A stretch of DNA of 64,000 nucleotides from Acanthaster planci (lineage: Eukaryota > Echinodermata > Asteroidea > Valvatida > Acanthasteridae): the NCBI RefSeq assembly GCF_001949145.1, contig NW_019091660.1:127673-191672 (forward strand), given 5' to 3'. The position numbers and the translations under genes were made by a program. Below are positions 33,230-48,200 of the stretch, piece by piece. The stretch's first letter is position 1, and each line of letters starts with the position of its first letter. The notes beneath the pieces are model-generated. The model searched no databases, was not told the origin of the DNA, and was given only the letters and a program-made list of their open reading frames with translations.

Positions 33230-36200
33230 GTAAGTAATTTTCCCTGCGTTGTCACATTTTATCTTAAAAATGCTAATTTTGCTTTCCTGTCGCTTGTTTT
33301 TACATAGCATCTATTTCGTGAAATTATAATATTTAGTCAGCAATACAAACTAGCAAACGTTAGAACACGGCCTACTGCCATTGTACTGGCACAAGTGTTG
33401 CAGGACTACCCAAACTTTTATGTCCAAGAAAGAGTTCCATATACACTTGACACGTTGTTTGCAGAATTTACAAACCCTGTGAACACTACATGTAAGTAAA
33501 ATGGTGATCAGGTGATCATGCCTGGTGAACATTAAACATGTTGAAGAACATTATAGTTTCTATACACGATGAAGAATGAAAGTTGAGAATGAGACTTGTC
33601 AGAAAAATTCTAACAAAAACATGTCTAATGGCAGACTTTGTCGTTGACCGTGTAGTTGCCACACCCCTTATTTTACCACTCACTTTGAAAACCAACCAGA
33701 CTTGACAATAAGTGGCAAAATTACTAATTATGGCCATGGCGGCTGACACTATGAACATCAACAGTGCTAAAACAATGGATGCTCAGTGTGTTTCTTTTGT
33801 TAGATGATTGTAGTGTAACGTTACAGTTAGGTCCTACACACAGTCACCGATATTAGTCTAGCCTTAGTGTTTTTGAGCATGCCTAAGTTAATTTGTCATG
33901 TTTGTTTTTATTTTCCCTGCCAAAATTTGACTGACTAGGATATGCATGACATGCTATCGCTTTCTTATGGCTAAGTGGTACCAGTATATTATAAGCCTTA
34001 TTGCTAATAGTAATACCACCTGAGTGATTTTGCTCAATTGGTCGAAAGGCACGTGAAAAAGGGGCAATGTTTGCACCTTTTTCCTACCAACAATTCCTTT
34101 GTAACATGGTACAAAATCACCCATGCGGTACTGTTCGTGATGAGACTTTCCTGTATGGCACTGTAGGGAGAAATTACTGATTTCTTTTTCGATGTTGCAG
34201 TTTTAACTCTTTCCTTTCTCCCTTGTAACATTTTGCAAGGTTTAGTAAGGAGATTCGGTACATGTATGAAGCATGCTTCAATTACAGAATAAATTTGGCT
34301 GAGCATGAAAATCTGTGCAGCAAGATCAGGCATGTCAGAGCGTGTGGAAATGTGCTGGACGATCAACCCCAGAATTCTAGTGGTATCCCTGATATGATTT
34401 GCTTTTACACTAGCATGACAACTGAACATCCCAGTGTGTTTTAGGCACTTTAATTTTTACGCATGAAAATCTTTGTTTTGTTCTGTAGCATGATTTATGC
34501 ATTTCCCTGAAATAGTGAATTTGTATCCCTAAATTAAGGGCTAACATTAAATGACTTTCTTACAGTATGACTGGTGCAGTTGGGACTTCATTTCTCTTAA
34601 ATGTATCCTCCAGAGCCACAAATAACGAAATGATTGAGATATCCTGCAATTTGAATTATTAATGTCAGATTTGATGTAAAACAATAAACAGATATATGTT
34701 TGTGTATATTTGTGGCCTGGCCTCTGTCGTGTCTGTCATGTCTATATTTTCATTTCACGAAGAGGAGACGTGTGGCAGGGTTAAGGAGTTCTCATTTGCT
34801 CATTAAAATCCCAAGTTAAATTCTGCCTGACGCATAGAAGTTACCATGGATTCAAACCCATGAATTTAAAACTTAAAATTGTATTTGTCATTGATTAAAT
34901 GCCGGTAGTATTAAAATAATGTGTAACAGATTCCTGGCAAAATAATGTTTACACATTTTTTTCATAGTGTAAAAGTTTCTTTCAGGGCCAAACAGACCTT
35001 GAAAAATAGCACCTGCCCGACATGAAATTTACGTGTTTTAAAAAGCAAAATAAACCAAAAACCCTTAAACCATCACATCAACATCTGACAGGGATGTGTA
35101 TTATTACTGCAGGCACATACATGTACATATACGTACATGTACGTACATGTACATATACGGACATGTACATGTATGTAACAAGCCCTTTTATGAAATTTGA
35201 GACAGTGCCAGATACATGTTTGGAGCCACTTGGCTAAATGCCAATTTGACATTCAAAGATGGTCACAAGTTAACATTTCATGTAGTAAAAAAAAGGGTGT
35301 GGGGCTATATGAAAGCTACCTGTACACAAAAAAGTGTATAGGTCAGTTGATATAATCAAAGACTCTCCACATTGGCATTATTTCTTACATGTAGGATTTA
35401 TATGTACATGTAGGCATGATTATTTGATTTCGCCATACCTATATCTACATGTACATGTACCATACTGTACATACACGTACATACATTTTACTAATGTTAT
35501 ACTACATCTATAATAAGAGGAGACAGCTTTGAAAACTACCAGTATGTAATTTGAGCAATTACAGATACGTGTACCGGGGTATTATAAGGAAGGAATTCCA
35601 CATTTGACCATCACAGTTTACAAATCAGCACTAATGAGTTGACCTAACTTTTTAAAACCTGTTCCCCCAGGTAGTGAACACCTTTCCTTGCTCCTCCCCC
35701 ATTAGAATCAAACGGCACACCTTGTTAAATGTCATGATGTTTAATGTGGTCCAGTACGGGATCCCTCGACTCCAAGGCTCTGTGTTCAATGTAGAAAAAT
35801 GTACACAAAAAACAGTTGTCCATGTGGCGTTACGTGCAGCGCAAGGGAAATGGATGAATGTTTGTGCTTAAGGGAAATTACTCAAATCCTGTTTAGGTAT
35901 TGAAATGTCACATTGTACAAGTGAATGTACACCTCCACATCATTCAAAATTACTAGGTTTAGAAGATCAAGGAAATTAAAGGTTTTAGGGTTACGCACAT
36001 TCTGCGGGTTACAGTGCACGACTTTATTATTCTGCCTCCTTGTAAAATTGGAATTAAACTCATCAAAAATTAGTCAAGTACGTTGTTTATATGTACACAT
36101 GTATGTACGTGTATGTAGTTTGGAAAATAGTGCTCTTGATATTCTAAGAATAATTTCCTGTGTAGTGGGAGATTTTGAGAGATTGCAGAATGTTCCAGAG

Positions 36201-39200
36201 TTCCAAGCAAATGGGGTTAAAATCAAGTGTCAGTGTGGAAATAACACATTGTATCAAAGTTTCAATGTAGAACAAAAGTGATTGGGTTATTCATGTACGT
36301 GTATTTATCAATGTTTGTTATATTCTGACCTTTTTGCAGATGCTGAGCGCTTAGGCAGGTTCATCAAACATTATGACACACTAAGTTACGATTCTAATGA
36401 GCTTCATTTGAAGCATGAGAGAGCCAGACGCTCAACATCAGCAGAGAGCTCTGTCCATCTGGATTTCACTGCTCACGGGAGGTGAGAACCTAGTCCGAAT
36501 TTCCAGCAACCTACATGTAGAAGCAGTTTTTCAGGGGATGGGCAGGAATTCTGTGGCCTTGGATCTCAGCCATGCAGTGACAGATTTTATTGAAACTTGG
36601 TATTTGTGTAGACAATGCCATGATTTGCACATCACATGCACATGTAGTTACCAGTAATCAAAACCACTCTGGTCTTTAATATTGCACACTACATTGTGCC
36701 TCTTCATGAATGATTGTTTTTTCCTTATGCGTCATTTAAATACAGTGTTTTGGCACCCTACCATGCCTACAGCCAAAAATTGGCATTTTACAAGAACAAT
36801 ACACTCGTTTTATTTTAGTTGGTAGTAGTATACAGTTTGTGAAAAATATTACAAACTGAAAAGGGTCCAGCCCAATAAAGAGTTTGTGGTGATGGTATTA
36901 GGAAAATCTGTGGTGTAATTTGACAACCAGGATTAGAAGTCATTACTGGAGTGGCACAACACTCATAGACAGGTGTGAGACACACATTACTTGCCTCTTC
37001 TGGCAGTAGGCAATTCCAGTGACCGTGGTAATGCCATAAATGGTTATTTGCAACGGCGGTGAGCACCGTGACAGCTTTTTGTACTGAGCCACAGTTCCAT
37101 GACAGTCATTCAGTGCAAAAATCAACACGCTGCTTACCGCCATTGGAGGGGGCCATCAGGAATGTCCAGTGAAATGTCAGTGGGTTCATCAGTACATGTA
37201 CAATACATGTACAATGTAGGATGTCATGATTTGTCACATGCCTGCGCACGTCAAGTTGAAGAATGCATGTGTGATTGCAGTAACACCACAGTTCTAATAT
37301 CTCCTCAAATTACACTTGAGAAGGGGTCAGTGCGTCTGCTCAAAAGCTTTTGCAGTATACATGTATAATACTTAGCTTTTGACGTGACTTTGATGTGCTA
37401 GACTTGCAAGAACGAAGGCATATTTTTCAGTGATTCCAGGGAACAGCATTTCAATTTCTCCGTTCTCAAGAATTTCCAAATCAGTAGTGTCAGTAATTTG
37501 AGGGGAACACAAAAGTCTGGGACAGTCCAGGACTACAGCCTACAGGTACATTNNNNNNNNNNNNNNNNNNNNNNNNNNNNNNNNNNNNNNNNNNNNNNNN
37601 NNNNNNNNNNNNNNNNNNNNNNNNNNNNNNNNNNNNNNNNNNNNNNNNNNNNNNNNNNNNNNNNNNNNNNNNNNNNNNNNNNNNNNNNNNNNNNNNNNNN
37701 NNNNNNNNNNNNNNNNNNNNNNNNNNNNNNNNNNNNNNNNNNNNNNNNNNNNNNNNNNNNNNNNNNNNNNNNNNNNNNNNNNNNNNNNNNNNNNNNNNNN
37801 NNNNNNNNNNNNNNNNNNNNNNNNNNNNNNNNNNNNNNNNNNNNNNNNNNNNNNNNNNNNNNNNNNNNNNNNNNNNNNNNNNNNNNNNNNNNNNNNNNNN
37901 NNNNNNNNNNNNNNNNNNNNNNNNNNNNNNNNNNNNNNNNNNNNNNNNNNNNNNNNNNNNNNNNNNNNNNNNNNNNNNNNNNNNNNNNNNNNNNNNNNNN
38001 CCCCTCAAGTCTTGGACAGTCCAGGACTACAGCCTACAGGTACATGTTGTAATCAGACATCTGAGAGCCCCCCCCCGTTTCCACACAGTGTATGTAAGAT
38101 ACAGCTGTAGCAATGAGATTAAATTGACACATCATAAAATGTTCATTCATCAGGAAACAGTTGTGTGGAGAGCACTGAATTTAACTCTCATCAAGGATTT
38201 CATTGTTACTACTAGTAAAAGTAACTTTGAAACTTTCTGTGGGTGCTTGGCAGAATCCTGCTGTATACTATAATTGCAAGAAGTGAAAATCATTTCAGTG
38301 TACAGAATAAATCAATAGCAGTCGGGGGAACTCACCAAAGTCTGACATAATTTGTTTTTGTTTTTGTTTTTGAATAGAGGCTTGAATGACCGGAAAAGTC
38401 ATTTCAGGAAGTGTACTGGGGAGCATATCATGTCCGTGAAGGTGCGCGCATTTTTGAATCTGTGTATTTCTATTGGCAGTTTCATGTACGGCAGCATGCT
38501 GAGAGACTTCAAAGGCGCATGTAAATTGAACACTGACCGTCAAAAATCACATGACTGAAAATCCTCTATAGGCTTAATATACATACATGTACATGGTACC
38601 AGTGCATTGTACATAATACCTATACCTGTAAATTATCCCAATATTGTGCTGCATTTGTAATGGCTGTAATCTACATGTACATGTACATGTACATGTAGAT
38701 AAGATATTTGCATCAAGCGATGACAACATGTACATTTTACATGTTGTTGGAAGTAACCACATACCCCGGTGCATGTACATGTACATTGTGCTATTATCTA
38801 TATTCCATTTAGCTCAATGGAGTACTGTGCCATAAAGTGTAACCTTTTACATGGACATGGACGTGATATATCAAACCATGCATTATTACCGCTAACACCA
38901 CACCCATCCTTGCGCACATTAAAGAGTCAATAGATTTGCATGGTGGTACATGTATGCAATATTCGGCCAACAAATGTACACGTACATCACCTGTTGTAAC
39001 TATGTTTATGGCTAGAAAGAACACCAGGGTTAATCAATAATAAATGGCTTATGTATACTGCACTTTCATGTTCATGTACTGCAGGGACTCTTGCAAAACT
39101 GTTTATGGTGTAGGTCTTTGAGGGTGGGGTCTGTGTTTGTTTAGAGTGGGTTAAAGTCAAATTTCATGTACATCATGTACATGTAATCAGTGAAATCACA

Positions 39201-42200
39201 TACATGTCCATGTAGACGTACGTGCTATGCCATTCTTTTGCATTTTGCATGTACTCGTACATAGCTGCATGTACAAATTATTACCCGCACATGTAAATGA
39301 TGGGATTTTTGCTATTGTATTAGCATTCATTTAAACTGAGTTCCCACCTATCAACTGCACATTGCATACAACAACACTTCTAACTACATATATATTTAAC
39401 TGTGTACAAACTAGTATGTACATGTATGAACGTGCACATGTACCAGGTATGTACAGGAAGAATCTGTCTCCAATTTCATTTTAGTTGACCGGAAAGATTT
39501 CACTGATTTTGTCAATACATGTGTAAGTTCATTGTTTCCTTTTCAATTTCATATTTGGTTAATTGATCAATAGTTTTCCCCTATAACTGGTAATTTCACA
39601 CAAGTCCAGTTCACAATATTAGCAGTAGTCTGCCTTGGGGATTTTTTCACATAAAGGCCTTAGCACTTGTTTAAGTAATGCCCCCACAGCTTGAAACAAC
39701 CGGTCTTTGTGTTCTTCCCACTTTATAAATCATCTCACTTTTTTTTCTTTCTTTCTTTTTTTTAGAACATTTGAAATTTTTGGTTTCCATGTACTTCGTA
39801 AGTAATTTTTGGCCATTCTGCTGTGCCTTCTGAAACAAAACCTTTTTTCACAAAATGGTTTTCAATAAATCAAATAGGAAATTTATCAGAAAAATCACTG
39901 TATTGAACATCAATAATCAATTAACAATTGATACTGCATATGATACTTATGGCCTATCACGCATTTAACTAACACTGTCCTTTTTCTTTTTGACTTTCAC
40001 AAAAAACATGTAAGATAACTTCCTTAATACATATGTATTACTATGGTGCTAGTGACTTGACTTTGCATTCCTAAATTCATCAAAAATGTAGATGTAGATC
40101 TGGATGAATGTTGGTTGGTGCTCGGAAGAAAGAACTTTTTAAAAAATGAATTATCCATGAACATTTACATGTATGTAGACATTTTTCTTGCCAAATGTGT
40201 GAAATGGTTTACGGACGAGACCTCTGAATAAAATATGATTTCCTTGTTCTCTTGTAATAGATCATTGAAATCTACTGCACTGGGTGTCCTTGTTCATTGA
40301 CCCAAGCACTGCAGTCTGAAGGCATTGTTGTAACCCCAAAGCCTATGTGTAGCTTTATCATGTTGCTAGTGTTACTGTGCCATACCCTTTACCCTGTGCC
40401 TGTATGCACATACATGTACATGTACCAGTACTGGGAATATATACCGTATGTACAAACAGTACATTGCATTGGTAAGCCTGCACTACCATTCATGCACCTG
40501 TACATGTCTTTTCTACAGCGCGTACATACATGTACAGGTATGCTTTGACACTGGTGCTCATTCAACCATAAAAGGTCAGCTACATGTACAGTGTATGTAC
40601 ATCTATGCAGACACTTGATATACATTGCACTAGACTCATGTTCATGTGTAAAACATACAGGTACTGTATATTATTGTATGCGTGCATGTACAATGTACAT
40701 GTATGTACGTCAATTTATAGATTCCAGGTCCAAGTCTTTGTTCACTTGATGGGCATGATACATGTAAACAGGCAAAGAGTACCCTACCCAGTCCTTGTAT
40801 TGCATAAAGAAGGATTGAATACGGGAGTGTAGTTTACCAGTAAAATGATTGCATACTGTATCCTTCTGCATCATGTACCGGTGTATGTACATTATACAAC
40901 ATGAGCGTACTTGCATCCATGCTTCTTATGCCCTTTGTTAGGAAATAACACGTAGTAACTTGATCTTATCCTTGTCAGACATGCACAGCAGTGTCCAATT
41001 TCATTTTCCTTTGATTTTGGGTTTGTGAAAAAGAAAAAAGTATCTTGGCAATTCCAAAACCAACGTTTAGTATCTGATGGATCTGGTTTTGCCGAGTGGC
41101 AGAAATGAACTTGAAAAAGCTTCATTTGAATTGCTTTTTATAAATGATTAATTTTATGTTGTCAGTTAGTACCACAAGTTTAATTTGTTACTTGAAACAA
41201 CTCAGCATGGTACAGAGTTGATAATCCGCTCTGCGTTTTACGCAAAGTCAATTTATTAAGCTCTAGCTTTGTTAGTTTTAGCATTTTAAAAAGTTGTATA
41301 ATTTGCTTCTTAAAATCAAAAGCAATGTGATAAATTACTAGTTCAAATTTTCTAACTTGTCACCAATGTAACATGTATCTATGGTCAAAAAAGCAGCACC
41401 ATTTATTGAACTATCACATCTTTTCAGGGATTTTAAACTTCGGCTTATCCGTGGAGCACCCCACCTGTCCCCCAATCTGATTGTAGAGACAACAGACGGT
41501 GCGAGATTCCATGAACCAGACTACCTGTATGTAGGCCAACTAGAAGGTACGTCGGTATAGAGTTGCACAACGGTGCTGTTCAAACCTGAAAAGGTTGCAG
41601 TGCACAGATGTAGTTTTGCCAAGACTTTAAATGACATTTTCCCCTTTTTTCACAGTGAATTTAGTTTAATGTACACACCCTGTACATGTACAAGTACATG
41701 TAAGTGATGATTTAGTTGAAGACACTCGCATACACGTAACCTGCCATAATTATATATAACGGGTTTGCCCTGCCATAACCTGCCATAATCGTGACAATAA
41801 ATCATGGTCGATTCTGATGTTTAGAAATGTTTTTAAACCATTAACTCTCACTGCCCAAATTCAGTTTACGTGACTGTGCATGGTTCTTGGTTTTAAGTAC
41901 ATGTTGTTCTGATGATTTGATTCTTGGTTTTAAATTTTGCTGGATTCAAAATATGTGGACCAATACCTAGCTATTCATGTAGAATCCTTTAAAGAGGGAG
42001 AGTCATTCTACTTCAAGTCAAACTTCAGTCAGCCACATTTAGACGTTGTATGCCAGAGGTATATTGTTCATGCAGATGAAACCTCTCCTTCCTTCGTCTA
42101 CGTCCCCTGTAGGTGAGCCTAACACCAAGTGCCATGGATCCATCCTCAAGGGTCTCTTCTCAGGAACCATCTATGCAGACGGCGACACCTACCATGTGGA

Positions 42201-45200
42201 GCCAGCCCACAGACACTTTGACAAGCCCACAGAGTTCCACTCCGTCATCTACAAGGGTTCGGATGTGGAGCATCCACCCGATGGAGGCTGTGGCTTAACC
42301 AGCAAGACCATGAAATGGATGAAGAAGGTCCAAGAATCAGCCGTTGAGGAGGACAGCCGTGAATACGTGAAGAAGGTAGTTGATGAAATTGCAGAGTCTG
42401 TTCCACCTGTTGAAGTTGCACCTGTACTTGTAAGGCCAATTCATTATAACCATCCAATTTTATTTCATACAGATACAAGTATGTAAAGTACTTACCAGAT
42501 AAAAGGACATTCAATGTGAGTTATTTTAGACTGAGTACATACTTTTCTTGATGGCATATTTGATCCATCCAGACAGCTCCAGTCCTCCTGAGCCAGTTGT
42601 ATTGGTGTTCTGAACTGCACAACATTTCTAAGGAGCAAAACATTCAGGCATTCCAAATGCTTGGCTGTATGCTATGTATGCTATATATTTATCGATGGTC
42701 CTTACTGGCAGATTTTAACTGAGCACATAAATTCATGTGGTAACATTTTGGAAACTTGTTCCTATGGTTCAATCAAGGCCACTGCAGAAGCTTGTCAAAG
42801 GTGCTTGAGATCATGTTTGGAAAGACAGAGAATTGTAGAGGATGCCAAATTCTTTTTTTTTGTCCAAAAACTGAACTCAACTTGCCAAGTGAGGACATTT
42901 GAAAAAAAATACAAAACCCTATTTTATCACATACATGCACATATGTATTTTATTATGTTTGTTTAAGCTAATAGAAACCCGACTTCTTGTTTTTTACTGC
43001 TTGAAATTTCATTTTGTCACAGGGTTCTACTAGGCAAAGTGGCCAGACTGCTCATGATTATAGTCCCAGGGAAAATATATACGCTGACCCCAAACATCGC
43101 CGAACCCGACGCCAGACGCCACTCAAGAACACCTGTAATCTGTATCTCCAGGCTGACCACACGTATTCTGCATTCTTCAATCACGAAGACTCGGAGGTCA
43201 TCGCTCAGTTCAATAACTTTGTGGCTGCCGTCAATGCTATTTACGGCGCCTACAAGCTTGGCACCTACAATGACGTTGGGTTCTTGGTGGACAGGATTAG
43301 GGTAAGGAAAACAGTGGACCTTACAGTAGTATGTTGTAAAGAGGTGACCACAGAGGGGCCAGATTTTGGTTGGCCATTGCAGAAAAAAATCAACACCTGT
43401 CCACCTAATGGTATTCATTGAGACAAGGACTTGGCCCCTTTTTTTTCCCTCAGTGGATGTAGTTGATTCAAATTTTGGTTTACTGGAATTTGTCCACATT
43501 CGGTTTCTTAGATCTATTTTTATTTGCGTACTGTTGCACATGCATAGTGGAATACTGTTCAATTATGAAGCTGAAAGCCTTTTTGATACACTTGATCATC
43601 TTACAATTTTGGAATGAATGACTTGTGGTAAAAACCCAAATGACTGAATAAAAGTGGGACTGACACCCTACAAATCATGCTCTATCAGCCCAGCCTAAGC
43701 ACTGCTGTAGATGTTGACAGTTTGCCTTTAATGCTTCGTCTAGGATTTCCAGGACTGCTCGACCTACCCTGGCTCAGAAAATTTAAAAGGGAGGGATGTT
43801 AGCAGAGCATTGTTGAACCTAGAGTACAAATGAAATTTAAGAACACTTACAATTTTAGACCAAAGTTTGTCATAGGATGCCTGACCCACTTCCACGTATT
43901 CAGTGCAAAGTGAAGTACATCTGTTTGATGATGATAAAGATGAATGTTTCATTGTTTCAGAGTCTGGAACTGTTATGACAGTTTTTATTCATACTGATGA
44001 TATTACTGACTCTTTATTTTCAGATCAATGGCACCAGTGAGAAAGCTGACCCTACAAATCCTTTCCGATTTGAAAACATTGGTGTGGAGAAGTTTCTAGA
44101 CCTGAACTCTCTGCAGAACCATGATGAATATTGCCTGGCCTATGTGTTTGCCAACCGTGACTTCAATGACGGAGTCCTCGGACTTGCCTGGGTGGGATCC
44201 TCAGGAAGTAAGTCTAATAATGTGTCAGTTTCTCTAAACGTCTCAGAGATAGGATTCTTTTGGGTCAAAAACTTCAACTTTCTCAAAAAGGAATTAACTT
44301 ACAGTCTTGGAAAATCCTTTAAAAATCCAGGGGGAACAAAAGGTCCTGGAAAGTTACGGAAAAGCTGTGAAAAAGTTGGAAAAAGGATGTCCTTAAATCC
44401 TGTTGTCAGAGGATGGAAAGGCATGGAAAATTCATGGAAAATTCATGGAAATCAAGATTATGGGAAAGTTGTGGTATTTGGTTTTCAGATTTGTGTGGGA
44501 ACCCTGATATAGCAGTGAACTTTTTATATACAGCCAAACATTACACACTGATTGCAGAGCGTTATTTGGAACAGTAATTACGACAACATTATATTTGTCA
44601 AGCCTCAGATGTTTACCCAAGAGCAGTAGTTGCGACCACAACTGGCTATGGAGAGCGGCCAGGCTCAAGTTCAACACTCAATCCCTCTCTACAGACTTAT
44701 CATACTTTGTGCATGTGTGTACAAAAACAAATGGAGTTTAACAAGTTTAAATGTCAGCCGGAGGTGACTCAAGGCACACCTGATGTTTGAACCCATCAGC
44801 CATTCCTGTACATGTATGTACAGATACATGTACATGTAGCAAGATCATGTTTACGCCTCACGAGGTGTAAAGTGGTTAAAAGTAAATCAGGACTTTTAGC
44901 CAATCTGTTGCATTTACTGTGATATTTGCTCAAACCAATCTGTGCTTAGCACAGATGCATTGTGCTTACCAACAACTGGTTACCTGCTTAAATGTCCCTG
45001 ATTTTTGATATCCGTGACTGGTTTTCATTGTTCATGAAGTATTTGTGAATGTTTTAGTTTTTTGTTAATTTGCTGATTAGTGTTTTTCCTTTTTTTAACC
45101 CTAACCCCCAAGGGTTGCTGGCTCTAACCCCCCTCCAGGGTTGCTGGCCCTAATGTTCCCCATTCACACAAAGTTAAACACCCATATGGGACTTTGTNCT

Positions 45201-48200
45201 ATCCCCACAAAATTAAACACTTTACTACTGTGTAATTCTGTGTGGTTGGGGAAGGTTAGGGTTAAAGGTTACATGTGTTCATGTAGTTACATGCCCCACG
45301 TACATGTACATATAACACATACAAAGTTCCACAACTTGTTTTACATTAGTAGAATTCTTGTCATTTCCAACTGAAGTGCAATTTGATTTTAGATTGGCTG
45401 TTTTATGGTTGATCTTCATATCATTTTTCAGTTTTTAAACAACATCAGGCTTACACGTACATGTATCAAGGCTTTCCTTTTAAGGACTCAGAAATTAGTG
45501 TCTTTTTATTAAAAACAGCTGAATGTTTATATTTTGTCATAGTTTGTATTTTTGTGTTCTACATGTACACCAGCCAGCCGACCCCGGCAAGCTCGGTGGT
45601 CGAGTGGTTAAGACGTCTGCACCAGTAAGCAGGAAGTCGTGGGTTCGAGTCCCACGCGAGTAAGCTTGTGACTTTTTTCGCAAGCTCTCGGACAAGCACT
45701 GAGCATACAGTGTTTATTGATATATACGTTGGGTAAGGGCAAAACCCGCTGTATAAATTAACATCTCCCCAACGGAAAAATACATCTTGATAATACATCT
45801 GCATACTTATTATCTCTGAATATCAGTCCATGTGCATTCACAGGTTATTCCATTGGAGACAAATTCTTTCAAGGACAGTTCATACAATTAGGATTCATCA
45901 TAAACCTTTATCTACATGTTGTTCGGAGCATGGGTAATGCTTATTGATTACTGGCCGTGAACCTTCAACCCTGCCATTGTGAAGACTGCAGACAGTGTGT
46001 TAGCTGGTCTCACCAGGCTGTCTAGTCAGGCACAATCTGGCTGTCTGATTGAGGCCAATTACATCTGTAACGACTGCCTTTGGAAAATGCCATTAGCATG
46101 TTTGTACAGAGGCTGTGTGTCGGTAGCATGTGCATGTACATGTATGTACCTACATGTACATGTACTTGTACATAAACCTGTTCATAGAAATACTGGAAAA
46201 GATGGAGATGGTTCATTCTTTGTGTGTGTTCACTTAATGACTTAATCTATTCTACTGTAATTGCAGGTATCGAGAAACTGTACTGTGGGTCATTCAACAC
46301 ACATGTAAATGTCCACATACCGGTACATGTATAAAACGTACATGTACAGTACATGAAGGTAGTGTGTCTAAGTCATTGCTTGTCAGATTGCTGTAATGTT
46401 TGAAGCACTCTTTTCTGTCTAATTGCTGTGTTTTTACCTCTTACATGTACATGTATGTATGGTACATGTATATCAGGGTAATTTTGAAGGAAATGTATTC
46501 AGTCAGAAGGTTTTAAAATTATATCTATTCTTTTATCAGATGTTTATTATGCATCTGTTGTGTGGTGAACAGAAAGGGTTATTTATGACAGCCAGAATTG
46601 AGATTACTAGTATTTAGGGGTGCCTATCATAAGTCTGACGCCTCAAAAGTCTGAATTTTTGGAATAATGAGGTGTCGGATCTATGGGCAATTTTTATTCA
46701 GCGCTCATAGGTCCGACGCCTCATAAATCCGACGTCAGACCAACGAGGTGTCAGACTTAATATGAGATGTCAGTGTGATTGAATGTGAAACACAGAGGAG
46801 TGCGGGCCCACGCAATGAGTTGCCCGTGAGCGAGATTCAACTTTGTTCCCAACTCGTGCCCTCAGTACTGACCCTGTTAGGGAAACTGAATCAAGCAGAC
46901 TACCTGCACAGTTTGTACACTGGTCCAGTATTTTTTTAATCCAAAACACCACTACGTGTAAGAATGATGTACATGTGGGATACTTTGCTCAAGATAAAAA
47001 GCATTTTTTCGACTAATACTTTTGAAATTTAAAATGTTTGTATGTGTCATAAATACATTTAGTACACCATACTTGACACCGGGAACCGGTCTTGTTCCTA
47101 GCCCCGTCTTCATACACTCTTAACAATCGTCAAATCAAACGTTGGACTTTCGAGGCGTCAGATTTTTTGAGACATTGGATCTATGCCATGGGCCGAAAAA
47201 ACTGTTGGACCATTAAAAACGCATTTGTCAGACTTACCGGTATGAGGCGTTGGACCTATGAGGCGTCAGAATTATGAGGCGTCGGACTTACGAGCTGACC
47301 TCTGTTTGAGTATTTCCTGGGCAACAAGTTCATTGTTTCGTATGAAAATATAGATTTTGTAGAATTTTGAAGGTTTTGGGGAAATTAGAACTCTGTCACT
47401 GTTACTCCGCATGGACTTAACAGTTACGAATCTATCCACAAGCTGTTTATTTAGAAAGATCCAGGGATGGCATTTTCAGGTGAAAATTAATTTATGACTA
47501 ATTCCTGAACCTGCTATCAGTGCATTAATTGTGCTTATTGACAGGGTGCGGAACACTGGTAAGTTGATAAAGTTGTTAAGTTACATGTACATGTATCCGG
47601 TTTATAAGTGTGACGTTACTTCAGTTCAAACCATGCCCAGTGCACATAGAGTTACACGCATTGCTCGCTGTTTACATGGAACCATGGAACCAGAAGTTGA
47701 CACGCAACCTCAGCGACCGTTCAATTGGAGTCTGCAAATCCTGGCACGTCCACTTGTACATGTATGACAAAGTCACTAACGAATCGGATATTGCTACTGT
47801 TTTTCAGTATAACAGATACGTGTACAGGGGGTGCCTTGGAGAATACACCAGGCAGCCCTGACCCTAGGGATAGTCATGTGCACTGTGTTAAACAAATGAG
47901 ACAGTGGGGATGAGGTTAACTCATAGAAGCTAATCTTGCGAACAGGTCAACAGAAAGGCACGCAGATACCTCTGTGGCAAACTTCACTCTTACTACCCTC
48001 ACTAATCAGACCCATTTTTCATTTATTCATTGTTTTATTTGACAGGTACCTCTGGTGGAATCTGTGAACGTTACAAGCAGTTTAGCAGTGGGTATCAGAG
48101 CCTCAACACCGGAATCGTCACCATCAAGAACTATGGCTCCCAGGTCCCGACGAAGGTCACAGAAATCACTTTTGCCCACGAGATTGGCCACAACTTTGGA

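Larger units (their letters stand above)
44208..48045. other. ADAM10 intron 6
   Basis: A 3.8-kb intron carrying a tRNA-derived SINE (45586-45790), a foldback element (46616-47300), short telomere-like CCCTAACCC repeats near 45100 and a single N at 45198. No exon was recognised. Confidence 0.7.

Noticed and set aside
33071-33307. Upstream ATG frame of 78 codons overlapping the ADAM10 start
   Set aside because: It is out of frame with ADAM10 and its sequence shows no family. It could at most be an upstream ORF if the transcript starts before it.
39766-39797. Exon-like segment (long pyrimidine tract, AG, 32 nt, gtaagt) in ADAM10 intron 2
   Set aside because: Its 32 nt would break the frame between exons 2 and 3, which join directly to the expected HGRDFKLRL. 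A similar 38-nt segment at 39485-39522 starts with an in-frame stop. Including both (70 nt) also breaks the frame.
43017-43562. 181-codon open frame on the minus strand
   Set aside because: It is antisense to ADAM10 exon 5, and has no motif of its own.
45586-45663. A functional tRNA gene
   Set aside because: The anticodon loop has eight bases without T33, the acceptor stem pairs poorly and a SINE-like body follows.
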